64,000 nt of DNA from a virus. The notes beneath the pieces are model-generated. The model ran no database searches. It worked only from the letters and a program-made list of their open reading frames with translations, and was not told the origin of the DNA. The stretch is taken from positions 45,419-109,418 of IMG/VR virus record IMGVR_UViG_3300027749_000060. One strand, 5' to 3'. The translations under genes were made by a program, and so were the position numbers. Below, piece by piece: positions 43,699-51,617 of the stretch (the first letter of the stretch is position 1; every line of letters begins with the position of its first letter).

Positions 43699-43971
43699 TT
43701 ACTTTTTGCTAGTACCTTGGTTTACAAAACCGTACATTTTTTCAGCAGTTTCTAGCACTTTGTCCAGTCCCGGAAAAGTTGGCATTGCTACTGTACTGAC
43801 AATTTGACCTGTCTTCTCGTCACGAGTAGCAGTCAATTCCCATCCTTGGAATTTAGCATGGAAATCGTCTTGTACCAGGCTTTTAGCCATGCCCAAGATA
43901 TCAGTGCGGATTTCATACCCGTTTTTGTTGAATTTAATTTCTGGTGTTTTTGGTAGTTCAAATGTTGACAT
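43699..43971 (-). CDS. Small unknown protein
   Basis: 90 residues with AAGGAGA before the ATG. It has the strand-helix-strand look of a small cytosolic protein (IKFNKNGYEIRTDILGMAKS, FQGWELTATRDEKTGQIVST) and a Lys-rich end. The ATG lies 1 base after the stop of the upstream gene. No recognised domain; its pairing with the 43973 gene suggests a shared role. Confidence 0.55.
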   Translation of the reverse strand: MSTFELPKTPEIKFNKNGYEIRTDILGMAKSLVQDDFHAKFQGWELTATRDEKTGQIVSTVAMPTFPGLDKVLETAEKMYGFVNQGTSKK

Positions 43972-43972
43972 A

Positions 43973-44251
43973 TTATTCTCCTTGTGTGTTAATGTCTGTG
44001 TCGGCTGATTTTTTGACAGTCTTTGCCTTGACTGTTTTTTCCTCCGTTTGAGGATAGAAAACTTTACTCATTGAGTCAACGCTATAAGTGAGCATTTCGA
44101 TTGTGTTGTTGACTATCATTTTACCAAATACTGTTTGAGCATCAATAAAATTATTTGCAACTTTATTCAGTCTATCGTCAGTGTAGACTTTGTTGGTCAT
44201 CATTCTTTTAGATGACTGGAAGAGATCGATGTAAAAATCGGGTGTAAACAT
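43973..44251 (-). CDS. Small helical protein, phasin-like in look
   Basis: 92 residues with AAGGACA before the ATG. The helical body (FYIDLFQSSKRMMTNKVYTD, KMIVNNTIEMLTYSVDSM) and Lys/Thr-rich tail (TVKAKTVKKSADTD) recall phasin-like proteins, but the resemblance is compositional only. A late-like box, GATAAATA (44281-44288, minus), lies upstream. Confidence 0.5.
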   Translation of the reverse strand: MFTPDFYIDLFQSSKRMMTNKVYTDDRLNKVANNFIDAQTVFGKMIVNNTIEMLTYSVDSMSKVFYPQTEEKTVKAKTVKKSADTDINTQGE

Positions 44252-44323
44252 AATTGTGTCCTTGTGTGTATGTTAACTTATTTATCTACTTAATGCAATA
44301 GCTAAACAGTTTTTTTTGGTGAA

Positions 44324-44458
44324 TTAAATCCACCCTTTAAAGTCTTCCATCATGAGCCTTTTAGCACCTACATGGTCGCCACGTTGTGCAAGATGAGTAG
44401 CAGCACGGGCCTTGCCCATGTCGCCCAAAAAGTTATAAATTGATTTAAGTAATTTCAT
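44324..44458 (-). CDS. 44-residue basic peptide
   Basis: MKLLKSIYNFLGDMGKARAA then THLAQRGDHVGAKRLMMEDF, ending KGWI. Its ATG overlaps the stop of the upstream ORF (ATGA), and GGGTTGG precedes it. Both this and its neighbour end in K-G-W-I, a small coincidence or a shared tail. Confidence 0.5.
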   Translation of the reverse strand: MKLLKSIYNFLGDMGKARAATHLAQRGDHVGAKRLMMEDFKGWI

Positions 44459-44631
44459 ATCCAACCCTTTCCTGCGTGATGCATATCAAATTGGCGTGTA
44501 AGACGATCTACATCACATGTATTTTGTGGTGCGTGTCTGACAATGTATTCTTCTAATGCTGATCCGTAAGTTTGTGGCTTTTCAAATGCCTGAAACATCT
44601 TTTGGAAATAACCGGCTAGCTGGTTTAACAT
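44455..44631 (-). CDS. 58-residue protein
   Basis: MLNQLAGYFQKMFQAFEKPQ, then ALEEYIVRHAPQNTCDVDRL and TRQFDMHHAGKGWI. An AGGAGA sits 6 bases before the ATG. The DVDRLTRQFD stretch resembles short phage proteins with a C-terminal helix. Translationally coupled to the 44-residue peptide. Not recognised. Confidence 0.55.
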   Translation of the reverse strand: MLNQLAGYFQKMFQAFEKPQTYGSALEEYIVRHAPQNTCDVDRLTRQFDMHHAGKGWI

Positions 44632-44692
44632 ATTTTTCTCCTGTGTGTAATGTTAATAGAAACTCATGGTTTCTACTTACGTATTTACCTTG

Positions 44693-45076
44693 TCAAGAGA
44701 TATTCTGCGTATGATCTAGGTAAGATTGGAGGTTATTGTTATATAGAGTAAGAGCTAAACTAGTAACATCGTCAAACGTGCTAATAGAGGATTCATTCCT
44801 TATTAAATAAGGTTGTGTTAAAAACTTTTCTAATTGTACTAAAGTTTTTGGTAAAATATTGTGTTGGAGATTGTGTGAATAGTGTTGCACACCAAGTGCC
44901 ACAAACTCAGAAAATCCTTCAAAAGTCAATCGCATGCTACGATCATTTGTAGGATTATACCAATACCTTATCCGGAAGTAATTGATCGAGTGCTGCTCTA
45001 CTTGCTCTGGAAATTTTTTTGTTTTTAACTCAACTAATGCTTTAGACCATTCAAGTTGAGTTTTAACAATTGTCAT
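44693..45076 (-). CDS. Unknown protein
   Basis: 127 residues. YFRIRYWYNPTNDRSMRLTF and FVALGVQHYSHNLQHNILPK suggest a globular alpha/beta protein. Its start overlaps the stop of the 45073 gene (ATGA). No motif recognised. Confidence 0.5.
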   Translation of the reverse strand: MTIVKTQLEWSKALVELKTKKFPEQVEQHSINYFRIRYWYNPTNDRSMRLTFEGFSEFVALGVQHYSHNLQHNILPKTLVQLEKFLTQPYLIRNESSISTFDDVTSLALTLYNNNLQSYLDHTQNIS

Positions 45077-45366
45077 ACAGCTGAATAAACAACAGGCCCT
45101 TGATTTAATAAAACAACGGTAAAACTCTCAGTTTTAAATTGAGTGTTTAATTTTTTGGCTAAACTAATAGCATGCCCTGGATTTGAAAAAGATACTTTTC
45201 TGTACTTTGGGCCAGGATAGCTTACTAATATATTTTGTGTTTTTAAATTTACAGGTTTACCATTGTGATAAACTGCCCAAATTCCATCCGACGCTAGTAC
45301 TTGGTCGCATTTATAGTTTGTTTTATTTAGATTTTCTAAAATTACAACAGGTTTAGGTCTACTCAT
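45073..45366 (-). CDS. Unknown protein
   Basis: 97 residues with AAAGGAC before the ATG. Beta-rich (GIWAVYHNGKPVNLKTQNIL, YPGPKYRKVSFSNPGHAISL), ending with TVVLLNQGPVVYSAV. The pattern KVSFSNPGHAISLAKKLN resembles small phage proteins of unknown role. A late-like box, CATAAATA (45399-45406, minus), lies upstream. Confidence 0.5.
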   Translation of the reverse strand: MSRPKPVVILENLNKTNYKCDQVLASDGIWAVYHNGKPVNLKTQNILVSYPGPKYRKVSFSNPGHAISLAKKLNTQFKTESFTVVLLNQGPVVYSAV

Positions 45367-45423
45367 AACTAAGTCCTTTGATATATCATCATGTACTTTA
45401 TTTATGCGTAGTTAATTAACTCT

Positions 45424-45888
45424 TTATTGTATTACTTCCAATAATTTAGAATTTGCTTCGCTCTGTGTGATAAATGGACCAAAAAATTTATTTCTGGCTA
45501 ACACAATTTTCTTAGGACAAAACACACTAGACCATTCGCCTTCTATATTAACTAAGTAATACCCTGCACAGTAAAAACTTTTACTTTTTGGTTCTTTAGT
45601 AAACAACGGCAACCTGGACTTTAAATCAAATATGCCATTATAGGGAATACTATCACAAGGAAATTCAAGAACTTGGTTGGTATTCTCTTTTTTTGCTTTC
45701 CCTATCTTGGTAGGTGCAATGTTGTATTTAGAACTTAATATCTTAAATGATGGAAACTTTTCACGTGATGTACCACGTACTAGAACAACACCATCGGGCG
45801 CGGCCTGTATAGTACCTATTTTTTGGCCATTGTTTTCGACAATCCAAAATTTATTTTTAATAACTGTTTTAGCAATCATTGAACTCAT
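45424..45888 (-). CDS. Unknown protein
   Basis: 154 residues with AAAGGATTA before the ATG. The first 50 residues form strands (FWIVENNGQKIGTIQAAPDG), then SREKFPSFKILSSKYNIAP, and a cysteine-containing second half (SKSFYCAGYYLVNIEGEWSS, VFCPKKIVLARNKFFGPFIT). Similar proteins occur in T4-like cyanophages by my recollection. Function unknown. Confidence 0.5.
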   Translation of the reverse strand: MSSMIAKTVIKNKFWIVENNGQKIGTIQAAPDGVVLVRGTSREKFPSFKILSSKYNIAPTKIGKAKKENTNQVLEFPCDSIPYNGIFDLKSRLPLFTKEPKSKSFYCAGYYLVNIEGEWSSVFCPKKIVLARNKFFGPFITQSEANSKLLEVIQ

Positions 45889-45898
45889 AATTAATCCT

Positions 45899-46306
45899 TT
45901 ATTTTGTTTTTTCTGCTATCTCTTTATACCCTGCCCAACTGGGATGAATACCATCTGGTTGTAATCGAGTAATAGGAATAACAGTATCGCCGAAGCCAGA
46001 TGCTACTTCCCGGACTATTGCTTGTATCTCGGGTTTAATAGCAGGCATGATCCAATAGACACGTTTAGCAGATACCAATTGACGTATCCGTGAAATCTCT
46101 TCTCGAGAGTGTACACCTTTGTGATCATTTGATCCTAGACTAATGATTAGCGTTTCGGCTTTGGGTAATGCACCTTGATCTCCATCAAGATATTGCCGGC
46201 GCCATTGCCAACTATTAATTCCGCCTTTGGCAATGGCTACACAATCAGGGCGAAACTGTTTTGTACCAACAGCAATGCTGTCACCTATAATTAGACAATC
46301 AATCAT
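45899..46306 (-). CDS. SGNH/GDSL-type hydrolase
   Basis: 135 residues with all four SGNH blocks: IIGDSIAVG (Ser10), AIAKGG (Gly), ISLGSND (Asn60) and the Asp-His pair in LQPDGIHPSWAGY (about 117-129). Such enzymes hydrolyse esters of lipids, sugars or cell wall groups. There is no signal peptide, so it acts inside the cell or goes into the virion. It overlaps the RNase H stop by a few bases. It may remove acetyl groups from a surface polymer, but the substrate is not visible. Confidence 0.85.
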   Translation of the reverse strand: MIDCLIIGDSIAVGTKQFRPDCVAIAKGGINSWQWRRQYLDGDQGALPKAETLIISLGSNDHKGVHSREEISRIRQLVSAKRVYWIMPAIKPEIQAIVREVASGFGDTVIPITRLQPDGIHPSWAGYKEIAEKTK

Positions 46307-47304
46307 ATAACTGGATTGGGATAACTTGATCCTAGCAATTCACCAAAACTAGTAGCATTCTCGCTTAACTTGTTTAATTCAAATTTGCCACAAAATTTTA
46401 AAAACTGTGCGCCAACCATGGGTTTGGATTTTACTACGCTATTGCTAATAATAGTTTCGGCTATCTTCAGTTTAATATTATCGGGTTGGGCAGACAAATC
46501 AACTAGTACACGATTGCGCTCGTAGTCGTCTTTAACTCTGTGCTCTTGACCATTGTGGTCAGACCAACGTTGCAACATGAGATTGTTCCAGGAAAATCCT
46601 TTATGATCTCGGTCGTTGTAGGCTTCTTCCAATCCCACCTTGTTCTTGCTGCCTTTAGTACGCACACCCGGATAGGCACTAAAGACATTATCAGTGGGGT
46701 CGCCACGCATACATTTCTCAAATAGTATCCAGCTGGGGTCGGGGATACGTTTAGGTTCTTTGGTCTTCTTATCAATTACAGGTTTGCCTTTTTTATCAAG
46801 GATGCCATCTAAGGTGTGCAATTCATCTGCAATACCATTATATTGTTTTACGTTAGTAGCCAACAACTGATGAAAATCGGTGTCGCTGCTAACAATAACA
46901 TGATTATCCAGTGGATGACTTTGTATCCACCCTGCAATTAAATCATCTGCTTCTAGCTCGGGATGACGCAAGGTAGTACAGTTAGTGCGATCGGTGAAGA
47001 AATCCTTAAGAGAATCAAGTCCTTCCCAAAACATCTTATCTTCTTCTTGTTCTGCTACAGTAGCAGCGTCTCTGGCTACTGCACGATTAGCTTTATAAGG
47101 AGGATAAAAGTCCTTACGCCATGATCGGCCTTCGTTGCAGATAACCACATGATCGGCACGTTGATCTCTCCAGCATTTATTAATGCTGCTCATAGTTACA
47201 TGTAATCCAAATGCCACTCGTTCTTCTAATGTACTGCCTCTGTGTGCAGCATGACGAGCCCGGAAATAAGTATTTGCTAAATCAATGAGTAGGTATGTAG
47301 TCAT
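46303..47304 (-). CDS. rnh: T4-type RNase H (5'-3' exonuclease, FEN family)
   Basis: Removes RNA primers during lagging-strand synthesis. 333 residues (T4 305). The acidic active-site residues appear in LLIDLANTYFRA (Asp8), LEADDLIAGW (about 121) and SSDTDFHQLL (about 140), followed by the helix-hairpin-helix region RGDPTDNVFSAYPGV (about 198). An extra loop of Lys-rich sequence (about 169-185) is unlike T4. A TTGACA/TAACAT promoter ends 6 bases before the ATG, predicting a leaderless transcript. Confidence 0.92.
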   Translation of the reverse strand: MTTYLLIDLANTYFRARHAAHRGSTLEERVAFGLHVTMSSINKCWRDQRADHVVICNEGRSWRKDFYPPYKANRAVARDAATVAEQEEDKMFWEGLDSLKDFFTDRTNCTTLRHPELEADDLIAGWIQSHPLDNHVIVSSDTDFHQLLATNVKQYNGIADELHTLDGILDKKGKPVIDKKTKEPKRIPDPSWILFEKCMRGDPTDNVFSAYPGVRTKGSKNKVGLEEAYNDRDHKGFSWNNLMLQRWSDHNGQEHRVKDDYERNRVLVDLSAQPDNIKLKIAETIISNSVVKSKPMVGAQFLKFCGKFELNKLSENATSFGELLGSSYPNPVI

Positions 47305-47310
47305 ACCGCA

Positions 47311-47339
47311 ATGTTAACATAGATTTGTTTAGCTGTCAA
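47311..47339 (-). promoter_or_regulatory. Sigma-70-type promoter before RNase H
   Basis: TTGACA (47334-47339) and TAACAT (47311-47316), spacer 17. The -10 box ends 6 bases before the ATG, the same geometry as at gp47. Confidence 0.55.
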
Positions 47340-47785
47340 CGGTACTCTGATCGATTTGAGTCTAATTTTGTTTTATTTACATAACGTGCATCAGGATCTG
47401 CTTGTTCTTGCTCAAATGCTTCGGTTAATACATTTCGGCAAATTTCTTGGAACCATAAATCAACAATTTGTTGATCGGTCTTTCCTTTGTATCCTGCACG
47501 AACCAACTTGGCCAAGAAAATCTCATTCCAGTCTAGCTCGAATGCACCATTGCCAACATTATCAGGATCAATTTCTACACCAATAACAGATACCCATGGT
47601 TCACCGGCAGCAGTAGCTTTATCTTTTTCTGACGTTACCGATACTGCTACTACAGGCTCTTTAGGCTTGCTTTTACTACGGCGTGCTTTCGGTGCTTTGG
47701 GTTCTTCGGGGACTACAACCGGGTTGGCCTCAACCGGTGGCGGCATAGATTCTTTTTTTCCAAATACTTTATCAAATAGTCCCAT
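47336..47785 (-). CDS. Conserved phage protein, disordered N-terminus
   Basis: 149 residues. It starts MGLFDKVFGKK, then a Pro/Lys/Ser-rich tail-like region (25-50). The folded second half has ELDWNEIFLAKLVRAGYKGK and DQQIVDLWFQEICRNVLTEA. I recall this family in T4-like cyanophages as unknown. The stop lies in the promoter of RNase H. Function unknown. Confidence 0.6.
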   Translation of the reverse strand: MGLFDKVFGKKESMPPPVEANPVVVPEEPKAPKARRSKSKPKEPVVAVSVTSEKDKATAAGEPWVSVIGVEIDPDNVGNGAFELDWNEIFLAKLVRAGYKGKTDQQIVDLWFQEICRNVLTEAFEQEQADPDARYVNKTKLDSNRSEYR

Positions 47786-47807
47786 GATTTTAAATCTTTC
47801 TTTATAG

Positions 47808-47903
47808 TTATTCTCTATCTACTCTAGCATCTTCGTTGGAACGATAGCACATATATAATACGCCTATAATATAACCAAGCAAGAAACACAAAAAGTAATT
47901 CAT
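47808..47903 (-). CDS. 31-residue membrane peptide
   Basis: MNYFLCFLLGYIIGVLYMCY then a charged end RSNEDARVDRE. One transmembrane helix with a basic/acidic cytoplasmic tail. Starts one base after the upstream stop; the ribosome site is weak. Plausible but unproven. Confidence 0.4.
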   Translation of the reverse strand: MNYFLCFLLGYIIGVLYMCYRSNEDARVDRE

Positions 47904-47904
47904 G

Positions 47905-48102
47905 CTAGTTAATGCCAAACCGTTGTTTAATCATGCCAGCTGCTCCCAAACTGGTCATTTGAGTAGTACTACCTTTATCACATATATCAATGCACTCTAA
48001 TAGGATTAGTTTTGCAAAACGCTCTTGTATATCCGGATTAATGTCAGGATAAAAACTTCCACCAGCCATTAATTGTAAATTTTTAAGTAATTCTTTATTC
48101 AT
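47905..48102 (-). CDS. Small conserved phage protein
   Basis: 65 residues from the ATG at 48102, which follows the QueE stop by one base; a longer frame to 48150 would overlap queE by 47 bases. MNKELLKNLQLMAGGSFYPD then ERFAKLILLECIDICDKGST resembles a very common short family in T4-like phages and other myoviruses (K-FAELIV-EC). Function unknown. Confidence 0.65.
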   Translation of the reverse strand: MNKELLKNLQLMAGGSFYPDINPDIQERFAKLILLECIDICDKGSTTQMTSLGAAGMIKQRFGIN

Positions 48103-48103
48103 A

Positions 48104-48970
48104 TTAAGTACCCCACTCATTTTTAAATAACGGTACTTGTAGCCTATCACTGTACCGTAGTCCGTGTTTCATTGCCAACAATGCCACATTACGATTGTTT
48201 AATGCATACACACTTTCAACACCGCCCACTGGCATTAGATACACATGCCCTGTAAATCCTGCTGCACGATATTCAGCAATGGCACGTTCTGCATCTTCAA
48301 AATCTTCCTGTGTGGCAATAACAAACTTTAAATATGCTGTGCCGTATTCTTCATATTCACAAACTACTTCGGGTAGAATAGCTTCTTCCCACGGCTCACC
48401 ACTACAAGGCAATTTGGCACTTACTGAGAAGGTAATCTCACGCCAAAAGTCTTGATCATGATGTGATTTCCATGTGTGCAAATACGAAGCAAAGTCTAGA
48501 GCAAGTTTCTGAGTACCATTGGTTTCAAATGTAATTTCTTTCAAGCCAGCCATCTTAGGATGATTTAACAAATCTGGATAAGCACGTTGCCATCCCAGCA
48601 ATGGTTCGCCTCCGGTGATAACCAAATGCTCATCGCGCCACTCACCATGCGGAAGTATTTCCATAATGCGTTCTACAATTGCATCTGTCGTTAACATTGG
48701 ACTTAGATCTTTAAATGCTGGATCCCAGCTGGCATAGCTATCGCAGCCTGTGCTTACTAACGGGAGCTCTTCATACTTTTGAAAAGGGGTAACCAATGAA
48801 TGTGTAGCTGCAATACCAGCAGCCTCCATACTTAATTCTCCGCGTGGCATACCAAACCCTGCACATTTAAAATTACATCCAAATGTACGTAAGAAAACAG
48901 ACGGCACACCCATGTAACGTCCTTCACCTTGGATGCTGTAGAACAGCTCTGCTATTTTAATTTTGCTCAT
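48104..48970 (-). CDS. queE: QueE, 7-carboxy-7-deazaguanine synthase (radical SAM)
   Basis: Converts carboxy-tetrahydropterin to CDG, the ring step of preQ0 synthesis. 288 residues from the ATG at 48970, with a 14-base overlap with MazG. YSIQGEGRYMGVPSVFLRTF (11-30) and VITGGEPLLG (117-126) are QueE hallmarks. The FeS motif is odd: CNFKC (32 and 36) lacks the usual third cysteine two residues on (it is Phe39). GCDSYASW (Cys76) about 40 residues later may supply it, as in other phage members I recall. It works with FolE and QueD encoded nearby. Confidence 0.9.
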   Translation of the reverse strand: MSKIKIAELFYSIQGEGRYMGVPSVFLRTFGCNFKCAGFGMPRGELSMEAAGIAATHSLVTPFQKYEELPLVSTGCDSYASWDPAFKDLSPMLTTDAIVERIMEILPHGEWRDEHLVITGGEPLLGWQRAYPDLLNHPKMAGLKEITFETNGTQKLALDFASYLHTWKSHHDQDFWREITFSVSAKLPCSGEPWEEAILPEVVCEYEEYGTAYLKFVIATQEDFEDAERAIAEYRAAGFTGHVYLMPVGGVESVYALNNRNVALLAMKHGLRYSDRLQVPLFKNEWGT

Positions 48971-49235
48971 AAATGTTAGACCATTTCTTAAGTTTTTCAA
49001 TCTTTGCTTTTTTTGCAACTTCTAAGTTGTCTATGGATATTACACCCAACTCAAGCATAATGTCAATCATTGCGAGCATATCGCCCAATTCTTCTTCAAG
49101 ATGCTCTCGATTGGTTTTAGGTTTACCCGGTTTTACATTGTCGGCTCCAAAGCGATTAATTTTACTAACTGCTTGGATTACCTCTGCACATTCTTCTTGA
49201 AGAATATCCATTACTTCTTTTTCTTTAGCATTCAT
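48957..49235 (-). CDS. mazG: MazG-like nucleotide pyrophosphohydrolase
   Basis: 92 residues; all-alpha NTP-PPase. LQEECAEVIQAVSKINRFG (12-30) and EELGDMLAMIDIML (47-60) give the E-x2-E and E-x3-D metal ligands. It hydrolyses nucleoside triphosphates and in phages may alter ppGpp or clean the pool. Its end overlaps queE by 14 bases. Confidence 0.85.
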   Translation of the reverse strand: MNAKEKEVMDILQEECAEVIQAVSKINRFGADNVKPGKPKTNREHLEEELGDMLAMIDIMLELGVISIDNLEVAKKAKIEKLKKWSNIYEQN

Positions 49236-49253
49236 TCGCTATGTCTTTCAGTA

Positions 49254-49862
49254 TTAATAATAAGGTCCAAAATCTGGAGTACGTTGATATCTTGCAACAT
49301 ATGCATTCCACATTAGAGAAAAATCGTTGCAGGTAAACAAACTAATTAACTGCTTTTGATTTAAATAGTTTTCAGTATGTGTACCTACTGTTTTGTTTAT
49401 TAGTGCTACATATTGATCTGCTACTGGTAAATCAAATGCTTGCAATAATCTAACTGATTTTTTTAGCGTATCTTGGCTACCTGCTAAGTCGTCAACTAGT
49501 AAAATAGGATTACCGGTTACTCTGCCTTCGGTGAAATTTAATAATCCGTACGATTTACGTGTTTTTTTTAAACTAATCATTGGTGACCCTAATATTTGAG
49601 CCATACCAAATCCTAGTGTAATTCCTGCATCCTCGCATGCCCCAATTTGCACATTAGTATGCGGCAATTTTTCTATTAGAAGTTCTGCTGCTGTAGTTAC
49701 AAACTTAGGATCAAATAAACATCTACGCAAATAGAATTGCCAATAGTAAGAATCATTTGCTGCTTTTGCTGGAATTGCTGCTTGCCCATCTGGCACTCTA
49801 TAAATGCCGCGATGCTCAATTTCGTTTCTTAAATAAATCCATTTTTCGTTACTAATGCTCAT
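49254..49862 (-). CDS. Phosphoribosyltransferase (orotate-PRTase-like fold)
   Basis: 202 residues from the ATG at 49862, which overlaps the queD stop (ATGA). The PRPP motif LLVDDLAGSQDT (121-132) is clear, preceded by the hood and core strands (VQIGACEDAGITLGFGMAQI, PMISLKKTRKSYGLLNF). The pattern is closest to PyrE-type transferases, which join a base to PRPP. Coupling to queD and closeness to queE and mazG suggest a base or nucleotide salvage role; the actual base is not determinable by eye. Confidence 0.75.
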   Translation of the reverse strand: MSISNEKWIYLRNEIEHRGIYRVPDGQAAIPAKAANDSYYWQFYLRRCLFDPKFVTTAAELLIEKLPHTNVQIGACEDAGITLGFGMAQILGSPMISLKKTRKSYGLLNFTEGRVTGNPILLVDDLAGSQDTLKKSVRLLQAFDLPVADQYVALINKTVGTHTENYLNQKQLISLFTCNDFSLMWNAYVARYQRTPDFGPYY

Positions 49863-50356
49863 GCAAATAAGTCCTCGTTCCATTCACGATGTCCTTCACG
49901 GAAAGCCATATTGGCCTGTGTCTCACGCACTTCCACACGATAACACCACAGTCGCTTGGCTTCACCTTCGCCCCAGTAGTCGGGGATATAAACACCATTG
50001 ACATACTTGTACAGCATGTCACTCAGCGACTCGCATCCCATGGCTGGCAGGATAGTCAGTTTGGCCAACTTACGGCGTTCCATTTCTTTGTAGAACTCAA
50101 GTTCTGGATCATCATGTGCCACCAGAGTTGTGTGATCAAATTGGTCTTCTAATATCTTTTTAAGTTCTTTCAATCCGCCGTAGTCAGCAACCCAGTTGCG
50201 AACGTCTAAGTCGTTGGTTCCAAAATAGAACTTCATACTAAACGAGTAACCGTGATTCATATTGCAATGACTATCGGCCCTCCATTGTCTATAAGCGCAA
50301 GGAAATGCGTCTATGTACTCTTTTGTACTAGTGTACTTGTATGTGATTGGGGTCAT
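49859..50356 (-). CDS. queD: QueD-like 6-carboxytetrahydropterin synthase
   Basis: 165-residue T-fold enzyme for the second step of 7-deazaguanine synthesis. FPCAYRQWRADSHCNMNHGY (18-37) carries Cys31 and two histidines (30, 35), where QueD has its catalytic cysteine and zinc histidines. The HGH of bacterial QueD is HGY here, and the first zinc His is absent, so metal binding may differ. FDHTTLVAHDDPE (73-85) and GCESLSDMLY follow as in the family. First gene after the promoter at 50375. Confidence 0.8.
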   Translation of the reverse strand: MTPITYKYTSTKEYIDAFPCAYRQWRADSHCNMNHGYSFSMKFYFGTNDLDVRNWVADYGGLKELKKILEDQFDHTTLVAHDDPELEFYKEMERRKLAKLTILPAMGCESLSDMLYKYVNGVYIPDYWGEGEAKRLWCYRVEVRETQANMAFREGHREWNEDLFA

Positions 50357-50374
50357 GCTGTTTCTCCTATGTTA

Positions 50375-50403
50375 ATTATAGCATAGGCGGCGGAGTTTGT
50401 AAA
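50375..50403 (-). promoter_or_regulatory. Sigma-70 promoter for queD
   Basis: TTTACA (50398-50403) and TATAAT (50375-50380), spacer 17; AGGAGA follows before the queD ATG. Confidence 0.8.
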
Positions 50404-50440
50404 GCGGGACGATGCCGATAGACCGCTGTATGTATTTATC

Positions 50441-50884
50441 TTATTGTTCGGATACGTTTAGTATTTGAGCTGCTTGAACATCATCTTCTAAAATATTACC
50501 ATTCTCATCTACTAGACAGATTTTAATTGGATTACTAATACGCATATAGGAACCATCAATAATCCATTGATCGTCAATTCCGTTAACTCCGTCTCTTCCC
50601 CAATTAATTCCAATACTATCTGTTTCTTCTTGAGTAAAATCACCGTAGAATTTGTAGAATGTTTGAAATTGATTTTTGTACACACATGTATCCATTGGAA
50701 AATGCATATTGTCGTCGTTTATTTCTTGCTGTGTAATTGGATTGTCTAAACTTCTAGTTCCGTATCCGGATACATATGTATCAGTTACGCTCCAACCGCG
50801 ATCATTGTTTACAGACTTAATATTATAATAAACACTAATGCTACCGTTGTCGTATGTTGGATACACTCTGTATGAATTTGTCAT
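50441..50884 (-). CDS. Unknown acidic protein
   Basis: 147 residues with AGGACA before the ATG. Beta-rich and Tyr/Asn/Asp-rich (YRVYPTYDNGSISVYYNIKS, DDQWIIDGSYMRISNPIKIC). It lacks membrane or signal sequences. Not recognised. Confidence 0.5.
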   Translation of the reverse strand: MTNSYRVYPTYDNGSISVYYNIKSVNNDRGWSVTDTYVSGYGTRSLDNPITQQEINDDNMHFPMDTCVYKNQFQTFYKFYGDFTQEETDSIGINWGRDGVNGIDDQWIIDGSYMRISNPIKICLVDENGNILEDDVQAAQILNVSEQ

Positions 50885-50922
50885 AATTATTTTTGTCCTT
50901 GCTTTATATTTAGTACTTAAAA

Positions 50923-51393
50923 TTATAAGAAATCGTCACTGTCGTAATAATCACTAATACCATATTCCTCATCCAGTTCAGGGGGTATAGTATCGACTAA
51001 CTCTTCTTTTGATAAATGACTGTAGTCGTATTGTTGATCGTCACCGTTATCCCAAATACCACAAAATCCTATTCCTGGTTCGTAGTAAGTTGCATATACA
51101 CTAAATCCTTGATCTAGTAATGATTTATATGCCATTAACGGTGGTGCCCATGCACTAGTAAAACTAAGTGTAATTTTATTTGGAGTTACTTCTAAGAAGC
51201 CGTCGTTTTCTCCAATGTCCCATTTAGTACCCCAGTTTTCAATATTCCATGTATACCAATTTTCGTTATGTTCTGTTGGTCTTGGAACTAAGGTGTTTAA
51301 AAATTCACCTTTGGCAAAGGCATTACCAGCACGTTCAATTACTTCCGGATCGTTGTGTTCTAAAATTAATTTGTTATCACACCAATTTGGCAC
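50923..51393 (-). CDS. YubB/DUF1281 ferredoxin-like protein
   Basis: 156 residues with a GTG start (51391-51393) and AAGGAGA 7 bases ahead. MPNWCDNKLILEHNDPEVIE is the usual opening of this family. NWGTKWDIGEN and TSAWAPPLMAYKSLLDQ, then YYEPGIGFCGIWDN, complete it. Members occur on plasmids and phages; the function is not known. The C-terminal 40 residues are acidic. Confidence 0.8.
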   Translation of the reverse strand: MPNWCDNKLILEHNDPEVIERAGNAFAKGEFLNTLVPRPTEHNENWYTWNIENWGTKWDIGENDGFLEVTPNKITLSFTSAWAPPLMAYKSLLDQGFSVYATYYEPGIGFCGIWDNGDDQQYDYSHLSKEELVDTIPPELDEEYGISDYYDSDDFL

Positions 51394-51404
51394 AATGGTT
51401 CTCC

Positions 51405-51617
51405 TTAGGCAGCAGATTTTTTACGAGATGTCTTAACAGGGGCTTCTACACTTAGTATAGCAGCCTTCACTTCATTAAGCAAGGCTTCGTCATCCCATTT
51501 TAATTCAGTGCGCCCATTCGGAAAAGTTGTAACAGTTAAATGATTACCTTTAACTATCTTTACTACATCCAACCCAGTAGCATTGACTACTTCGGATTTC
51601 TTTTTTTTAGTTGCCAT
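51405..51617 (-). CDS. Small Lys-rich protein
   Basis: 70 residues, basic at both ends (MATKKKKSEVV, VKTSRKKSAA), with a small strand pair between (HLTVTTFPNGRTELKW). Possibly nucleic-acid binding. It starts within the end of the preceding gene (11-base overlap). Confidence 0.5.
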   Translation of the reverse strand: MATKKKKSEVVNATGLDVVKIVKGNHLTVTTFPNGRTELKWDDEALLNEVKAAILSVEAPVKTSRKKSAA

